From positions 1-17,752 of the forward strand of contig DCXY01000047.1 in assembly GCA_002329155.1 (NCBI GenBank): a stretch of 17,752 nt of DNA, in the 5' to 3' direction. Under the pieces are notes generated by a model, which was not told where the DNA came from, did no database searches, and saw only the letters and a list, made by a program, of their open reading frames with translations. Positions 7,091-13,194 of this stretch are shown here, piece by piece; positions within the stretch are counted from its first letter, which is position 1; the number at the start of each line of letters is the position of its first letter. Made by a program: the position numbers and the translations under genes. The stretch is from Stenotrophomonas sp. UBA2124 (GTDB lineage Bacteria; Pseudomonadota; Gammaproteobacteria; Xanthomonadales; Xanthomonadaceae).

Positions 7091-7825
7091 ATGGGTCATA
7101 AAGTACATCCGGTTGGTATCCGCCTCGGCATTTCCAAGGACTGGAACTCCAAGTGGTACGCCAACAAGGCCGAGTTCGCTGGTTACCTGGCAGCCGACCT
7201 GAAAGTTCGCGAAATGCTGCGCAAGAAGCTGGCTCAGGCTGGCGTCAGCAAGATCCTGATCGAGCGTCCGGCCAAGACCGCGCGCGTGACGATCCACACC
7301 GCCCGCCCGGGCGTTGTGATCGGCAAGCGTGGTGAGGACATCGAGAAGCTGCGCAAGGAAGTGAGCGAGATGATGGGCGTTCCGGCGCACATCAACGTCA
7401 CCGAAGTGCGCAAGCCCGAGCTGGACGCACAGCTGGTTGCCGAGTCCATCGCGCAGCAGCTGGAGCGTCGCATCATGTTCCGCCGTGCAATGAAGCGCTC
7501 GGTCGGCAACGCGATGCGCCTGGGTGCCCTGGGCATCAAGGTCAACGTGGCTGGCCGCTTGAACGGCGCTGAAATCGCCCGTTCGGAGTGGTACCGCGAA
7601 GGCCGCGTGCCGCTGCACACCCTGCGCGCCGACATCGACTACGGTTTCGCTGAAGCCAGCACCACCTACGGCATCATCGGCATCAAGGTCTGGATCTACA
7701 AGGGCGAAGTCTTTGATTTCTCCCAGGTTGGCCAGGAAAAGCAGGACGACAGCCCGCGCAACGATCGTAACGATCGCGGCGACCGTGGCGACCGTCCGTC
7801 GCGCCCGGCTCGTGAAGCGAGGTAA
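7091..7825 (+). CDS. rpsC: 30S ribosomal protein S3 (uS3)
   Basis: S3 lines the mRNA entry channel, where it contributes to mRNA helicase activity. The 244-residue product is about ten residues longer than E. coli S3 (233). A type II KH domain carries the GKRG loop at 78-81, and the MFRRAMKRSV helix keeps Arg131, Arg132 and Lys135, the residues implicated in unwinding. The C-terminal domain ends WIYKGEVF. A hydrophilic tail follows, RNDRNDRGDRGDRPSRPAR, an Asp-Arg repeat that is probably disordered. AAAGGA (7078-7083) lies 7 bases before the ATG. Confidence 0.99.
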   Translation: MGHKVHPVGIRLGISKDWNSKWYANKAEFAGYLAADLKVREMLRKKLAQAGVSKILIERPAKTARVTIHTARPGVVIGKRGEDIEKLRKEVSEMMGVPAHINVTEVRKPELDAQLVAESIAQQLERRIMFRRAMKRSVGNAMRLGALGIKVNVAGRLNGAEIARSEWYREGRVPLHTLRADIDYGFAEASTTYGIIGIKVWIYKGEVFDFSQVGQEKQDDSPRNDRNDRGDRGDRPSRPAREAR

Positions 7826-7830
7826 CGGCA

Positions 7831-8244
7831 ATGTTGCAACCCAAGCGAACCAAATACCGCAAGATGTTCAAGGGCCGTAACGACGGCCTGAGCTGGAGCG
7901 CGAATGCCGTCAGCTTTGGCGAGTACGGCCTGAAGGCAACCGCCCACGGCCAGCTGACCGCGCGTCAGATCGAAGCGGCTCGCCGCTCGATCAGCCGCTA
8001 CGTCAAGCGCGGCGGCAAGATGTGGATCCGCGTTTTCCCCGACAAGCCCATCACCAAGAAGCCCATCGAAGTACGTATGGGTGCCGGTAAGGGTGGCGTG
8101 GAATACTGGGTCGCGCAGATCCAGCCGGGCCGCATGATTTATGAAGTCGAGGGCGTTACCGAGGAAGTGGCACGCGAGGCGTTCCGCCTGGCCGCTGCCA
8201 AGCTCTCGGTGACCACCACTTTCGTGACCCGGACGGTGCGCTGA
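7831..8244 (+). CDS. rplP: 50S ribosomal protein L16 (uL16)
   Basis: L16 is a late-assembly protein that organises the A-site tRNA elbow region near the peptidyl transferase centre. The 137-residue product (E. coli 136) begins MLQPKRTKYRKM and keeps LTARQIEAARR, IRVFPDKPITKKP and VRMGAGKGGVEYWV. Arg82 corresponds to E. coli Arg81, the residue hydroxylated by YcfD/RoxA; modification here is only inferred. GAGG (7819-7822) at the rpsC end is 8 bases upstream. The stop TGA shares its A with the rpmC ATG (TGATG), implying tight coupling. Confidence 0.99.
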   Translation: MLQPKRTKYRKMFKGRNDGLSWSANAVSFGEYGLKATAHGQLTARQIEAARRSISRYVKRGGKMWIRVFPDKPITKKPIEVRMGAGKGGVEYWVAQIQPGRMIYEVEGVTEEVAREAFRLAAAKLSVTTTFVTRTVR

Positions 8245-8429
8245 TGGACATCAAACAACTCCGCGAGAAGTCGGCTGACGAACTCAAGGCCCACCTGACC
8301 GACCTGCGCAAGGAGCAGTTCTCGCTCCGCATGCAGGCTGTCACCGGCCAGCTGCCGAAGACCCACGAAACCCGCCGGGTGCGCCGCGAAATTGCTCGCG
8401 TCAAGCACCTGATCGGCAGCACGAAGTAA
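8244..8429 (+). CDS. rpmC: 50S ribosomal protein L29 (uL29)
   Basis: L29 is a small two-helix protein next to L23 at the polypeptide exit. The 61-residue product (E. coli 63) begins MDIKQLREKSADELKAHL and contains the family core LRKEQFSLRMQAVTGQL, followed by RRVRREIARVKHLI. It overlaps rplP by one base (TGATG) and has no clear SD of its own close by. Re-initiation by ribosomes finishing rplP is therefore the likely mode of translation. Confidence 0.98.
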   Translation: MDIKQLREKSADELKAHLTDLRKEQFSLRMQAVTGQLPKTHETRRVRREIARVKHLIGSTK

Positions 8430-8440
8430 GGATGGCTGCG

Positions 8441-8710
8441 ATGAGCGAAAATACTGAAAACAAGACGCTGCGTTCGGTCGTTGGCCGTGTCGTCAGCAAC
8501 AAGATGGACAAGACGGTCACCGTGTTGGTGGAGCGCCAGGTCAAGCATGCACTGTACGGCAAGTACATCAAGCGCTCGTCCAAGCTGCACGCTCACGATG
8601 CTGACAACGCCTGCAAGGAAGGCGATGTCGTGCGCGTGACCGAGATTGCTCCGATGTCCAAGACCAAGAACTGGCGGGTGGTGGAAGTTGTCACCCGTGC
8701 GGCTGAATAA
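8441..8710 (+). CDS. rpsQ: 30S ribosomal protein S17 (uS17)
   Basis: S17 is an OB-fold primary binder of the 16S rRNA 5' domain. The ATG at 8441 (MSENTENKTLRSVVG) is preferred to the in-frame ATG at 8432 because AAGGA (8428-8432) overlaps the latter and is 8 bases from the former. The product has 89 residues (E. coli 84), with the signature GRVVSNKMDKTVTVLVERQV, GKYIKRSSKLHAHD and the SKTKNW motif. It is the last gene of the S10 operon by E. coli convention. rplN follows after 13 bases with no terminator, so the S10 and spc segments are probably co-transcribed here. Confidence 0.98.
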   Translation: MSENTENKTLRSVVGRVVSNKMDKTVTVLVERQVKHALYGKYIKRSSKLHAHDADNACKEGDVVRVTEIAPMSKTKNWRVVEVVTRAAE

Positions 8711-8723
8711 GGAGATCTGAATC

Positions 8724-9092
8724 ATGATCCAGATGCAGAGCTACCTCGACGCCGCGGACAATTCCGGTGCCAAGGAACTGATGTGCATCAAGGTGCTTGG
8801 TGGTTCCAAGCGCCGTTATGCCCACATCGGCGACATCATCAAGGTCACCGTGAAGGACGCAATTCCGCGCGGCAAGGTCAAGAAGGGTGAAGTGTATGAC
8901 GCAGTCGTGGTGCGTACCCGCAAGGGTGTGCGTCGCGCCGACGGCTCGCTGATCCGTTTCGACGGCAATGCCGCGGTCCTGCTCAACAACAAGCAAGAGC
9001 CGATCGGCACCCGCATCTTCGGGCCGGTGACCCGTGAACTTCGTTCGGAGAAGTTCATGAAGATCGTCTCGCTCGCTCCCGAAGTACTGTGA
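8724..9092 (+). CDS. rplN: 50S ribosomal protein L14 (uL14)
   Basis: L14 lies at the subunit interface, forms bridges to 16S rRNA and is the docking site for the silencing factor RsfS. The 122-residue product (E. coli 123) shows ADNSGAKELMCIKVLGGSKR, DAIPRGKVKKGEVYDAVVVR and TRIFGPVTRELRSEKFMKIV. AAGGAG (8709-8714), overlapping the rpsQ stop, is 9 bases before the ATG. It is conventionally the first gene of the spc operon. The 13-base gap to rpsQ is too short to hold a complete promoter of its own. Confidence 0.99.
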   Translation: MIQMQSYLDAADNSGAKELMCIKVLGGSKRRYAHIGDIIKVTVKDAIPRGKVKKGEVYDAVVVRTRKGVRRADGSLIRFDGNAAVLLNNKQEPIGTRIFGPVTRELRSEKFMKIVSLAPEVL

Positions 9093-9108
9093 GCGCCAGG
9101 AGATAGTC

Positions 9109-9426
9109 ATGGCTAACCGTATCAAGAAGGGCGACCAGGTCGTCGTCAACACCGGCAAGGACAAGGGCAAGCAGGGCGAAGTCGTCCGCGTGGATGGCGA
9201 CCGTGTGGTCGTGGCCAACGTGAACATCGTCAAGCGCCACACCAAGCCGAACCCGCAGGCGGGCGTCGCCGGCGGCGTGGTCGAGCGTGAAGCTTCGATC
9301 CATATCTCCAACGTGAATGTTCTGAACCCGGCCTCGGGCAAGGGCGAACGCGTTGGCTTCAAGGTGCTGGAGGATGGACGCAAACTGCGTGTGTTCCGCT
9401 CCAGCGGTGAGGCGCTCGACGCCTGA
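9109..9426 (+). CDS. rplX: 50S ribosomal protein L24 (uL24)
   Basis: L24 starts 50S assembly by binding the 5' end of 23S rRNA. The 105-residue product (E. coli 104) begins MANRIKKGDQVVV and contains the KOW motif NTGKDKGKQGEVVRVDGDRV, followed by NIVKRHTKPN and a beta-rich C-terminal half ending VFRSSGEALDA. AGGAG (9098-9102) is 6 bases before the ATG. In E. coli the S8 repressor site lies around the following rplX-rplE junction. Here that junction is only 11 bases, and I do not recognise the structure. Confidence 0.99.
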   Translation: MANRIKKGDQVVVNTGKDKGKQGEVVRVDGDRVVVANVNIVKRHTKPNPQAGVAGGVVEREASIHISNVNVLNPASGKGERVGFKVLEDGRKLRVFRSSGEALDA

Positions 9427-9437
9427 GGAATGAGCTG

Positions 9438-9980
9438 ATGAATTCCCGTCTCGAAAAGTTCTACAAGGAAGAAGTGGTGCCGGCGCTGACCAAGCAGTTC
9501 GGCTACACCAATCCGATGGAAGTACCGAAGCTGGTCAAGATCACCCTGAACATGGGTGTGGGCGAAGCCGCGACCAACAAGAAGGTGCTGGAAAACGCCG
9601 TCGCCGACATGACCAAGATCACCGGCCAGAAGCCGGTGGTCACCAAGTCGCGCGTTTCGGTGGCTTCGTTCAAGATCCGCGATGGTTGGCCGATCGGCTG
9701 CAAGGTCACGCTGCGTCGTGACACCATGTTCGAGTTCCTGGACCGCCTGATCAACATCTCGCTGCCGCGCGTGCGTGACTTCCGCGGTGTGTCGGGTCGT
9801 TCGTTCGACGGCCGTGGCAACTACAACATGGGTGTGAAGGAACAGATCATCTTCCCGGAAATCGACTTCGACGCCGTCGACGCGATCCGCGGCATGGATA
9901 TCGCCATCACCACCACCGCCAAGACCGACGCGGAAGCAAAGGCGCTGCTGGCAGCGTTCAAGTTCCCGTTCCGTAACTGA
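9438..9980 (+). CDS. rplE: 50S ribosomal protein L5 (uL5)
   Basis: L5 binds 5S rRNA in the central protuberance, with L18, and contacts the P-site tRNA and S13. The 180-residue product (E. coli 179) contains KITLNMGVGEA near residues 34-44, the TGQKPVVTKSRVSVASFKIR loop, PRVRDFRGV and GRGNYNMGVKEQIIFPEI, and ends LAAFKFPFRN. TGAGGA (9424-9429) overlaps the rplX stop and is 8 bases before the ATG. The length and motifs show an intact gene. Confidence 0.99.
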   Translation: MNSRLEKFYKEEVVPALTKQFGYTNPMEVPKLVKITLNMGVGEAATNKKVLENAVADMTKITGQKPVVTKSRVSVASFKIRDGWPIGCKVTLRRDTMFEFLDRLINISLPRVRDFRGVSGRSFDGRGNYNMGVKEQIIFPEIDFDAVDAIRGMDIAITTTAKTDAEAKALLAAFKFPFRN

Positions 9981-9998
9981 TTCGTCGAGGATACCGAA

Positions 9999-10304
9999 AT
10001 GGCAAAGACCTCCATGGTCAACCGCGACATCAAGCGGAAGAAGCTGGCCAAGAAGTTCGCTGACAAGCGTGCGGCTCTGAAGAAGATCGTGTCCTCGGTG
10101 GACGCGAGCTACGAAGAGAAGATCGAAGCTGCAACCAAGTTGTCCAAGCTGCCGCGCGATTCGTCGCCGAGCCGCGCACGCAACCGTTGCGAGCTGTCGG
10201 GCCGTCCGCGTGGCGTGTACAGCAAGTTCGGCCTGGGCCGCAACAAGCTGCGCGAAGCCACCATGCGTGGCGACGTGCCGGGCCTGCGCAAGGCCAGCTG
10301 GTAA
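9999..10304 (+). CDS. rpsN: 30S ribosomal protein S14, zinc-independent form (uS14)
   Basis: S14 binds the 16S rRNA head late in 30S assembly. The 101-residue product has the same length as E. coli S14 and belongs to the long, cysteine-poor class: a single Cys in RNRC and no CxxC zinc ribbon. The conserved C-terminal half reads LPRDSSPSRARNRC, SGRPRGVYSKFGLGRNKLRE and MRGDVPGLRKASW. GAGGA (9987-9991) is 7 bases before the ATG. It is followed by a 218-base gap with three hairpins, the last a standard terminator, which is unusual inside the spc operon. Confidence 0.99.
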   Translation: MAKTSMVNRDIKRKKLAKKFADKRAALKKIVSSVDASYEEKIEAATKLSKLPRDSSPSRARNRCELSGRPRGVYSKFGLGRNKLREATMRGDVPGLRKASW

Positions 10305-10316
10305 GCAACAACCCCG

Positions 10317-10336
10317 GCCGGGCCTTCGGGCCCGGC
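10317..10336 (+). promoter_or_regulatory. Very stable UUCG hairpin after rpsN
   Basis: An 8-bp perfect stem, GCCGGGCC with GGCCCGGC, is closed by TTCG: the C(UUCG)G extra-stable tetraloop. It lies 12 bases after the rpsN stop codon and has no T-run. It may protect the upstream mRNA from 3' exonucleases or act with the following two hairpins. Confidence 0.7.
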
Positions 10337-10341
10337 AGGTG

Positions 10342-10365
10342 GGCCTTCAGGGAAATCTGAAGGCC
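10342..10365 (+). promoter_or_regulatory. Second hairpin after rpsN
   Basis: A 9-bp perfect stem, GGCCTTCAG (10342-10350) with CTGAAGGCC (10357-10365), can close through a G-U pair onto a GAAA tetraloop. AAAAC follows it, not a T-run, so it does not look like a terminator. Confidence 0.65.
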
Positions 10366-10374
10366 AAAACAGAG

Positions 10375-10398
10375 AGTCCGACGCAAGTCGGACTTTTT
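10375..10398 (+). terminator. Intrinsic terminator within the spc operon
   Basis: An 8-bp perfect stem, AGTCCGAC (10375-10382) with GTCGGACT (10387-10394), has a GCAA tetraloop and a T-run at 10394-10398. It has all the elements of a rho-independent terminator yet lies between rpsN and rpsH, so it probably terminates or attenuates only part of the transcription. Confidence 0.8.
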
Positions 10399-10402
10399 GT
10401 CG

Positions 10403-10408
10403 TATAAT
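10403..10408 (+). promoter_or_regulatory. Perfect -10 box (TATAAT) of a probable internal promoter
   Basis: TATAAT is an exact sigma70 -10 consensus placed 4 bases after the terminator T-run, followed by a GC-rich CCCGC discriminator that would suit stringent control. No good -35 is found: CCGACG at a 19-base spacing is the best and overlaps the terminator stem. Transcription from here, starting near 10415, would supply rpsH onward with a leader of about 108 bases. Confidence 0.55.
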
Positions 10409-10420
10409 CCCGCTCCTTGT

Positions 10421-10497
10421 CTGCCCGAAACCGGGCGGGCAGTGTGGTAAGGGCCCTGGCCCATCCCAGGAAAACACGAGATTTTCGCGAAAGCGGA
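10421..10497 (+). promoter_or_regulatory. Structured leader upstream of rpsH
   Basis: Three small stems can form: CTGCCCG (10421-10427) with CGGGCAG (10436-10442), CCTGG (10455-10459) with CCAGG (10466-10470), and TTCGC (10484-10488) with GCGGA (10493-10497) on a GAAA loop. The last overlaps the perfect palindrome TTTCGCGAAA. This could be a ribosomal-protein-binding leader; S8 is the natural candidate because it regulates spc in E. coli. The link is inference. Confidence 0.4.
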
Positions 10498-10522
10498 TAT
10501 CGGTGCACTCAAAGGTATTTAC

Positions 10523-10921
10523 ATGAGCATGACTGATCCCATCGCCGACCTGCTGGTCCGCATCAAGAATGCGGCAGCGGTTGGCAAGCAGACGGTGAAA
10601 GCCCCGTCGTCCAAGGTCAAGGTTGCGATCGCCCAGGTCCTGAAGGACGAGGGTTACATCACCGACCTGCGCGTCAACAAGCTGGAAAACAACAAGGCCG
10701 AGCTCGAAATCGTCCTGAAGTATTTCGAGGGCAAGCCGGTCATCGCCACCCTGAAGCGCTACTCGCGTTCGGGTCTGCGCCAGTACCGTGGCAAGAGCGA
10801 GCTGCCGAAGGTCCTCAACGGCCTGGGCGTTGCCATCATTTCCACCTCCAAGGGCATCATGACTGATGCGCAGGCGCGCCAACAGGGCGTCGGCGGCGAA
10901 GTCCTGTGCTTCGTGGCCTAA
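10523..10921 (+). CDS. rpsH: 30S ribosomal protein S8 (uS8)
   Basis: S8 binds helix 21 of the 16S rRNA central domain and, in E. coli, represses the spc operon by binding its mRNA. The 132-residue product (E. coli 130) begins MSMTDPIADLLVRIKNA. It keeps PSSKVKVAIAQVLKDEGYI and the C-terminal RNA-binding block LPKVLNGLGVAIISTSKG, then IMTDAQARQQGVGGEVLCFVA. AAAGG (10511-10515) is 7 bases before the ATG. It has its own structured leader and probable promoter, so its supply may be set separately from rpsN and earlier genes. Confidence 0.99.
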   Translation: MSMTDPIADLLVRIKNAAAVGKQTVKAPSSKVKVAIAQVLKDEGYITDLRVNKLENNKAELEIVLKYFEGKPVIATLKRYSRSGLRQYRGKSELPKVLNGLGVAIISTSKGIMTDAQARQQGVGGEVLCFVA

Positions 10922-10936
10922 GGGAAGGAGTCCAAT

Positions 10937-11464
10937 ATGTCCCGCGTAGCCAAGAAGCCGATCAACCTGCCCAAGGGCGTTGAGCTGACCATCCAGCCGG
11001 AAGTCGTGAGCGTGAAGGGCCCGAAGGGCACCCTGTCGCTGAACAAGTCCGCTGGCGTTGAAATTTCCCTCGAAAACGGCGTTGCCACCCTGAGCCCGAA
11101 GGACATCACCTTCGACGCCCTGACCGGCACCGTGCGTTCGATCCTGGCCAACATGGTGCAGGGCGTGTCCGAAGGCTTCGAGCGCAAGCTCGAGCTGGTG
11201 GGCGTGGGTTACCGCGCTGCCATGCAGGGCAAGGACCTGAACCTGTCGCTGGGTTTCTCGCATCCTGTCCTGTTCGTGGCGCCGGAAGGCATCACCCTGG
11301 CCACCCCGACGCAGACGGAAATCGTCGTGCAGGGCGCTGACAAGCAGGTTGTGGGCGAAGTCGCCGCCAAGATCCGCGGTTTCCGTCCGCCGGAGCCTTA
11401 CAAGGGCAAGGGTGTGAAGTACGCCGGTGAAGTCATCATTCGCAAGGAAGCCAAGAAGGCCTAA
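10937..11464 (+). CDS. rplF: 50S ribosomal protein L6 (uL6)
   Basis: L6 lies by the sarcin-ricin loop and factor-binding site and is built from two duplicated RNA-binding domains. The 175-residue product (E. coli 177) begins MSRVAKKPINLPKGVEL. Its first domain carries VSVKGPKGTLS and the second carries KLELVGVGYRAAMQGKDLNL, with the signature IRGFRPPEPYKGKGVKYAGE. AAGGAG (10925-10930) is 6 bases before the ATG. rplR follows after 33 bases that hold nothing I can identify apart from its SD. Confidence 0.99.
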   Translation: MSRVAKKPINLPKGVELTIQPEVVSVKGPKGTLSLNKSAGVEISLENGVATLSPKDITFDALTGTVRSILANMVQGVSEGFERKLELVGVGYRAAMQGKDLNLSLGFSHPVLFVAPEGITLATPTQTEIVVQGADKQVVGEVAAKIRGFRPPEPYKGKGVKYAGEVIIRKEAKKA

Positions 11465-11497
11465 TTCCCAGGGCTTCAGCTTTCGAGGATAAAGAAC

Positions 11498-11851
11498 ATG
11501 AACAAGAACATCGCCCGTCTGCGTCGCGCCAAGTCGACCCGCTCGCACATCCGTACCCTGGGTGTGGCGCGCCTGTCGGTCCTGCGCACCGGCCAGCACC
11601 TGTACGCGCAGATCTTCACTGCCGACGGCTCCAAGGTGCTGGCTGCCGCCAACACCGCCCAGGCCGACGTCAAGGAAGGCCTGAAGAACGGCAAGAACTG
11701 CGACGCTGCTGCCAAGGTCGGCAAGATGATCGCCGAGCGCGCCAAGGCTGCCGGTATCGAGAAGGTCGCTTTCGACCGCTCGGGCTACCGCTACCACGGC
11801 CGCATCAAGGCTCTGGCCGAAGCTGCCCGCGAAGGCGGCCTGCAGTTCTAA
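11498..11851 (+). CDS. rplR: 50S ribosomal protein L18 (uL18)
   Basis: L18 binds 5S rRNA together with L5 and L25 and carries it into the central protuberance. The 117-residue product equals the E. coli length. The basic N-terminus is MNKNIARLRRAKSTRSHIRT, followed by GVARLSVLRTGQHLYAQIF and the conserved C-terminus AFDRSGYRYHGRIKALAEAAREGGLQF (with RSGYRYHGR as key part). GAGGA (11485-11489) is 8 bases upstream. Three hairpins lie in the 160-base gap before rpsE. Confidence 0.99.
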   Translation: MNKNIARLRRAKSTRSHIRTLGVARLSVLRTGQHLYAQIFTADGSKVLAAANTAQADVKEGLKNGKNCDAAAKVGKMIAERAKAAGIEKVAFDRSGYRYHGRIKALAEAAREGGLQF

Positions 11852-11858
11852 GGAACAG

Positions 11859-11882
11859 GGGAGGGGCCTTTCGGCCCCTTCC
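11859..11882 (+). promoter_or_regulatory. GC-rich hairpin after rplR
   Basis: GGGAGGGGCC (11859-11868) pairs with GGCCCCTTCC (11873-11882) around a TTTC loop: 10 bp with one G-T pair. It starts 8 bases after the rplR stop. No proper T-run follows, so I call it a regulatory or RNA-stabilising stem rather than a terminator. Confidence 0.6.
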
Positions 11883-11892
11883 TGCCTACCCG

Positions 11893-11940
11893 CCGGCACG
11901 GCTGTGTGCCGGACGCCGCTGGCTCTTATGCAGCCTGCGG
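11893..11940 (+). promoter_or_regulatory. Two further hairpins between rplR and rpsE
   Basis: CCGGCAC (11893-11899) pairs with GTGCCGG (11906-11912). Then CCGC-T-GGCT (11916-11924) pairs with AGCC-T-GCGG (11932-11940) around a 7-base loop. The remaining bases to rpsE are AT-richer and contain a CAATCAATCAA stretch; I find no convincing promoter there. Confidence 0.55.
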
Positions 11941-12011
11941 TGGAAGATCGCGGTAAATCACAACCATAAGCGGCCCTGAGCCGTACATACTCAATCAATC
12001 AAGGAATCAAC

Positions 12012-12554
12012 ATGGCTGAAGAACGTCAGTCGCGGGGTCGTGATCGCGATCGCAACCGCGAAGAAAAAGTCGATGACGGCATGATCGAAAAGCTGGTCGC
12101 GGTCAACCGCGTCAGCAAGACCGTCAAGGGCGGCCGCCAGTTCACCTTCACCGCTCTGACCGTGGTCGGCGACGGCGAAGGCAAGGTCGGTTTTGGTTAT
12201 GGCAAGGCGCGCGAAGTGCCGGTTGCCATCCAGAAGTCGATGGAGCAGGCCCGCAAGAACCTGGTCAGCGTTGACCTGAACAACGGCACCCTGTGGCACA
12301 CCATCAAGGATGGTCACGGCGCTGCCCGCGTGTTCATGCAGCCGGCTTCGGAAGGTACCGGCGTGATTGCCGGCGGTGCCATGCGCGCCGTGCTGGAAGC
12401 CGTTGGCGTGAAGGACGTGCTGGCCAAGGCCACCGGTTCGCGTAACCCGATCAACCTGGTGCGTGCCACCGTGAAGGGCCTGGCTGGTGCACAGTCGCCG
12501 GCTCGCATCGCGGCCAAGCGCGGCAAGAAGGTGGAGGAACTCAACCATGGCTAA
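12012..12554 (+). CDS. rpsE: 30S ribosomal protein S5 (uS5)
   Basis: S5 acts in decoding accuracy and mRNA unwinding at the entry channel. The product has 180 residues (E. coli 167); the excess lies mainly in a charged N-terminal extension, RQSRGRDRDRNREEK, absent from E. coli S5. The dsRNA-binding-like domain follows with VSKTVKGGRQFTFTALTVVG, whose Lys39-Gly40-Gly41 loop is the site of spectinomycin-resistance changes in other species and is wild-type-like here. FGYGKAREVP and QPASEGTGVIAGGAMRAVLE are also present. AAGGA (12001-12005) is 6 bases upstream. The 3' end overlaps rpmD by 8 bases. Confidence 0.99.
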   Translation: MAEERQSRGRDRDRNREEKVDDGMIEKLVAVNRVSKTVKGGRQFTFTALTVVGDGEGKVGFGYGKAREVPVAIQKSMEQARKNLVSVDLNNGTLWHTIKDGHGAARVFMQPASEGTGVIAGGAMRAVLEAVGVKDVLAKATGSRNPINLVRATVKGLAGAQSPARIAAKRGKKVEELNHG

Positions 12555-12738
12555 TGAGTCCAACAAGACCGTGAAGGTGCGCCTGGTGCGTGGCCTGCGT
12601 GGAACCCAAGCCCGTCACCGCCTGTCGGTGCGTGCGCTGGGCCTGAACAAGCTCAACGATGTGCGTGAACTGAAGGACAGCCCGCAGGTTCGCGGCCTGA
12701 TCAACAAGGTTTCGTACCTCGTCCAGGTTGAGGAGTAA
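12547..12738 (+). CDS. rpmD: 50S ribosomal protein L30 (uL30)
   Basis: L30 is a small single-domain protein bound to 23S rRNA domain II. The 63-residue product (E. coli 59) reads MANESNKTVKVRLVRGLRGT, then QARHRLSVRALGLNKLND and RGLINKVSYLVQVEE. The ATG at 12547 overlaps the last 8 bases of rpsE, and GGAGGA (12533-12538) within rpsE gives an 8-base spacing. Upstream in-frame starts would add residues with no family counterpart. Coupling to rpsE is likely. Confidence 0.98.
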   Translation: MANESNKTVKVRLVRGLRGTQARHRLSVRALGLNKLNDVRELKDSPQVRGLINKVSYLVQVEE

Positions 12739-12743
12739 TAACC

Positions 12744-13187
12744 ATGACTCTGCGTCTCAATGAACTGAGCCCGGCACCGGGCGCCCGCACCGAGCGCACC
12801 CGCGTCGGCCGCGGTATCGGCTCGGGCCTGGGCAAGACTGCCGGCCGCGGCCACAAGGGTTCGTTCGCCCGCAAGGGTGGCGGCAAGATCAAGGCTGGCT
12901 TCGAAGGCGGCCAGACCCCGATGCAGCGCCGTCTGCCGAAGATCGGCTTCCGTTCCAGGATGGCCAAGGACACCGCTGAAGTGCTGTCCTACCACCTGGA
13001 CCGTCTGGAAGCTGGCGAGATCGACTTCGCTGCGCTGCGCGCCGCCAAGCTGGTCCCGACCACTGCCAAGAAGGCCAAGATCGTCCTGAAGGGCGAGCTG
13101 ACCAAGGCGTTCACCCTGAAGGGTGTTGCGGCTACCGCCGGCGCCAAGGCTGCGATCGAAGCTGCCGGCGGCAGCGTACAGGAGTAA
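12744..13187 (+). CDS. rplO: 50S ribosomal protein L15 (uL15)
   Basis: L15 is a late-assembly protein with a long extended N-terminal arm inside 23S rRNA. The 147-residue product (E. coli 144) begins MTLRLNELSPAPGARTERTR. Its glycine- and basic-rich arm reads VGRGIGSGLGKTAGRGHKG and GGKIKAGFEGGQTPMQRRLP, followed by the globular C-terminus ending AAIEAAGGSVQE. GAGGAG (12730-12735), overlapping the end of rpmD, is 8 bases upstream. secY follows after 7 bases. Confidence 0.99.
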   Translation: MTLRLNELSPAPGARTERTRVGRGIGSGLGKTAGRGHKGSFARKGGGKIKAGFEGGQTPMQRRLPKIGFRSRMAKDTAEVLSYHLDRLEAGEIDFAALRAAKLVPTTAKKAKIVLKGELTKAFTLKGVAATAGAKAAIEAAGGSVQE

Positions 13188-13194
13188 CTGGAAC

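Noticed and set aside
8711..8723. Separate spc promoter between rpsQ and rplN
   Set aside because: The gap is 13 bases and mostly SD; any spc promoter would have to lie inside rpsQ, and I saw no good consensus pair there.
10109..11998. 629-codon minus-strand open frame opposite rpsN to rplR
   Set aside because: Same codon-bias shadow effect; it spans several genes and intergenic hairpins and has no family features.
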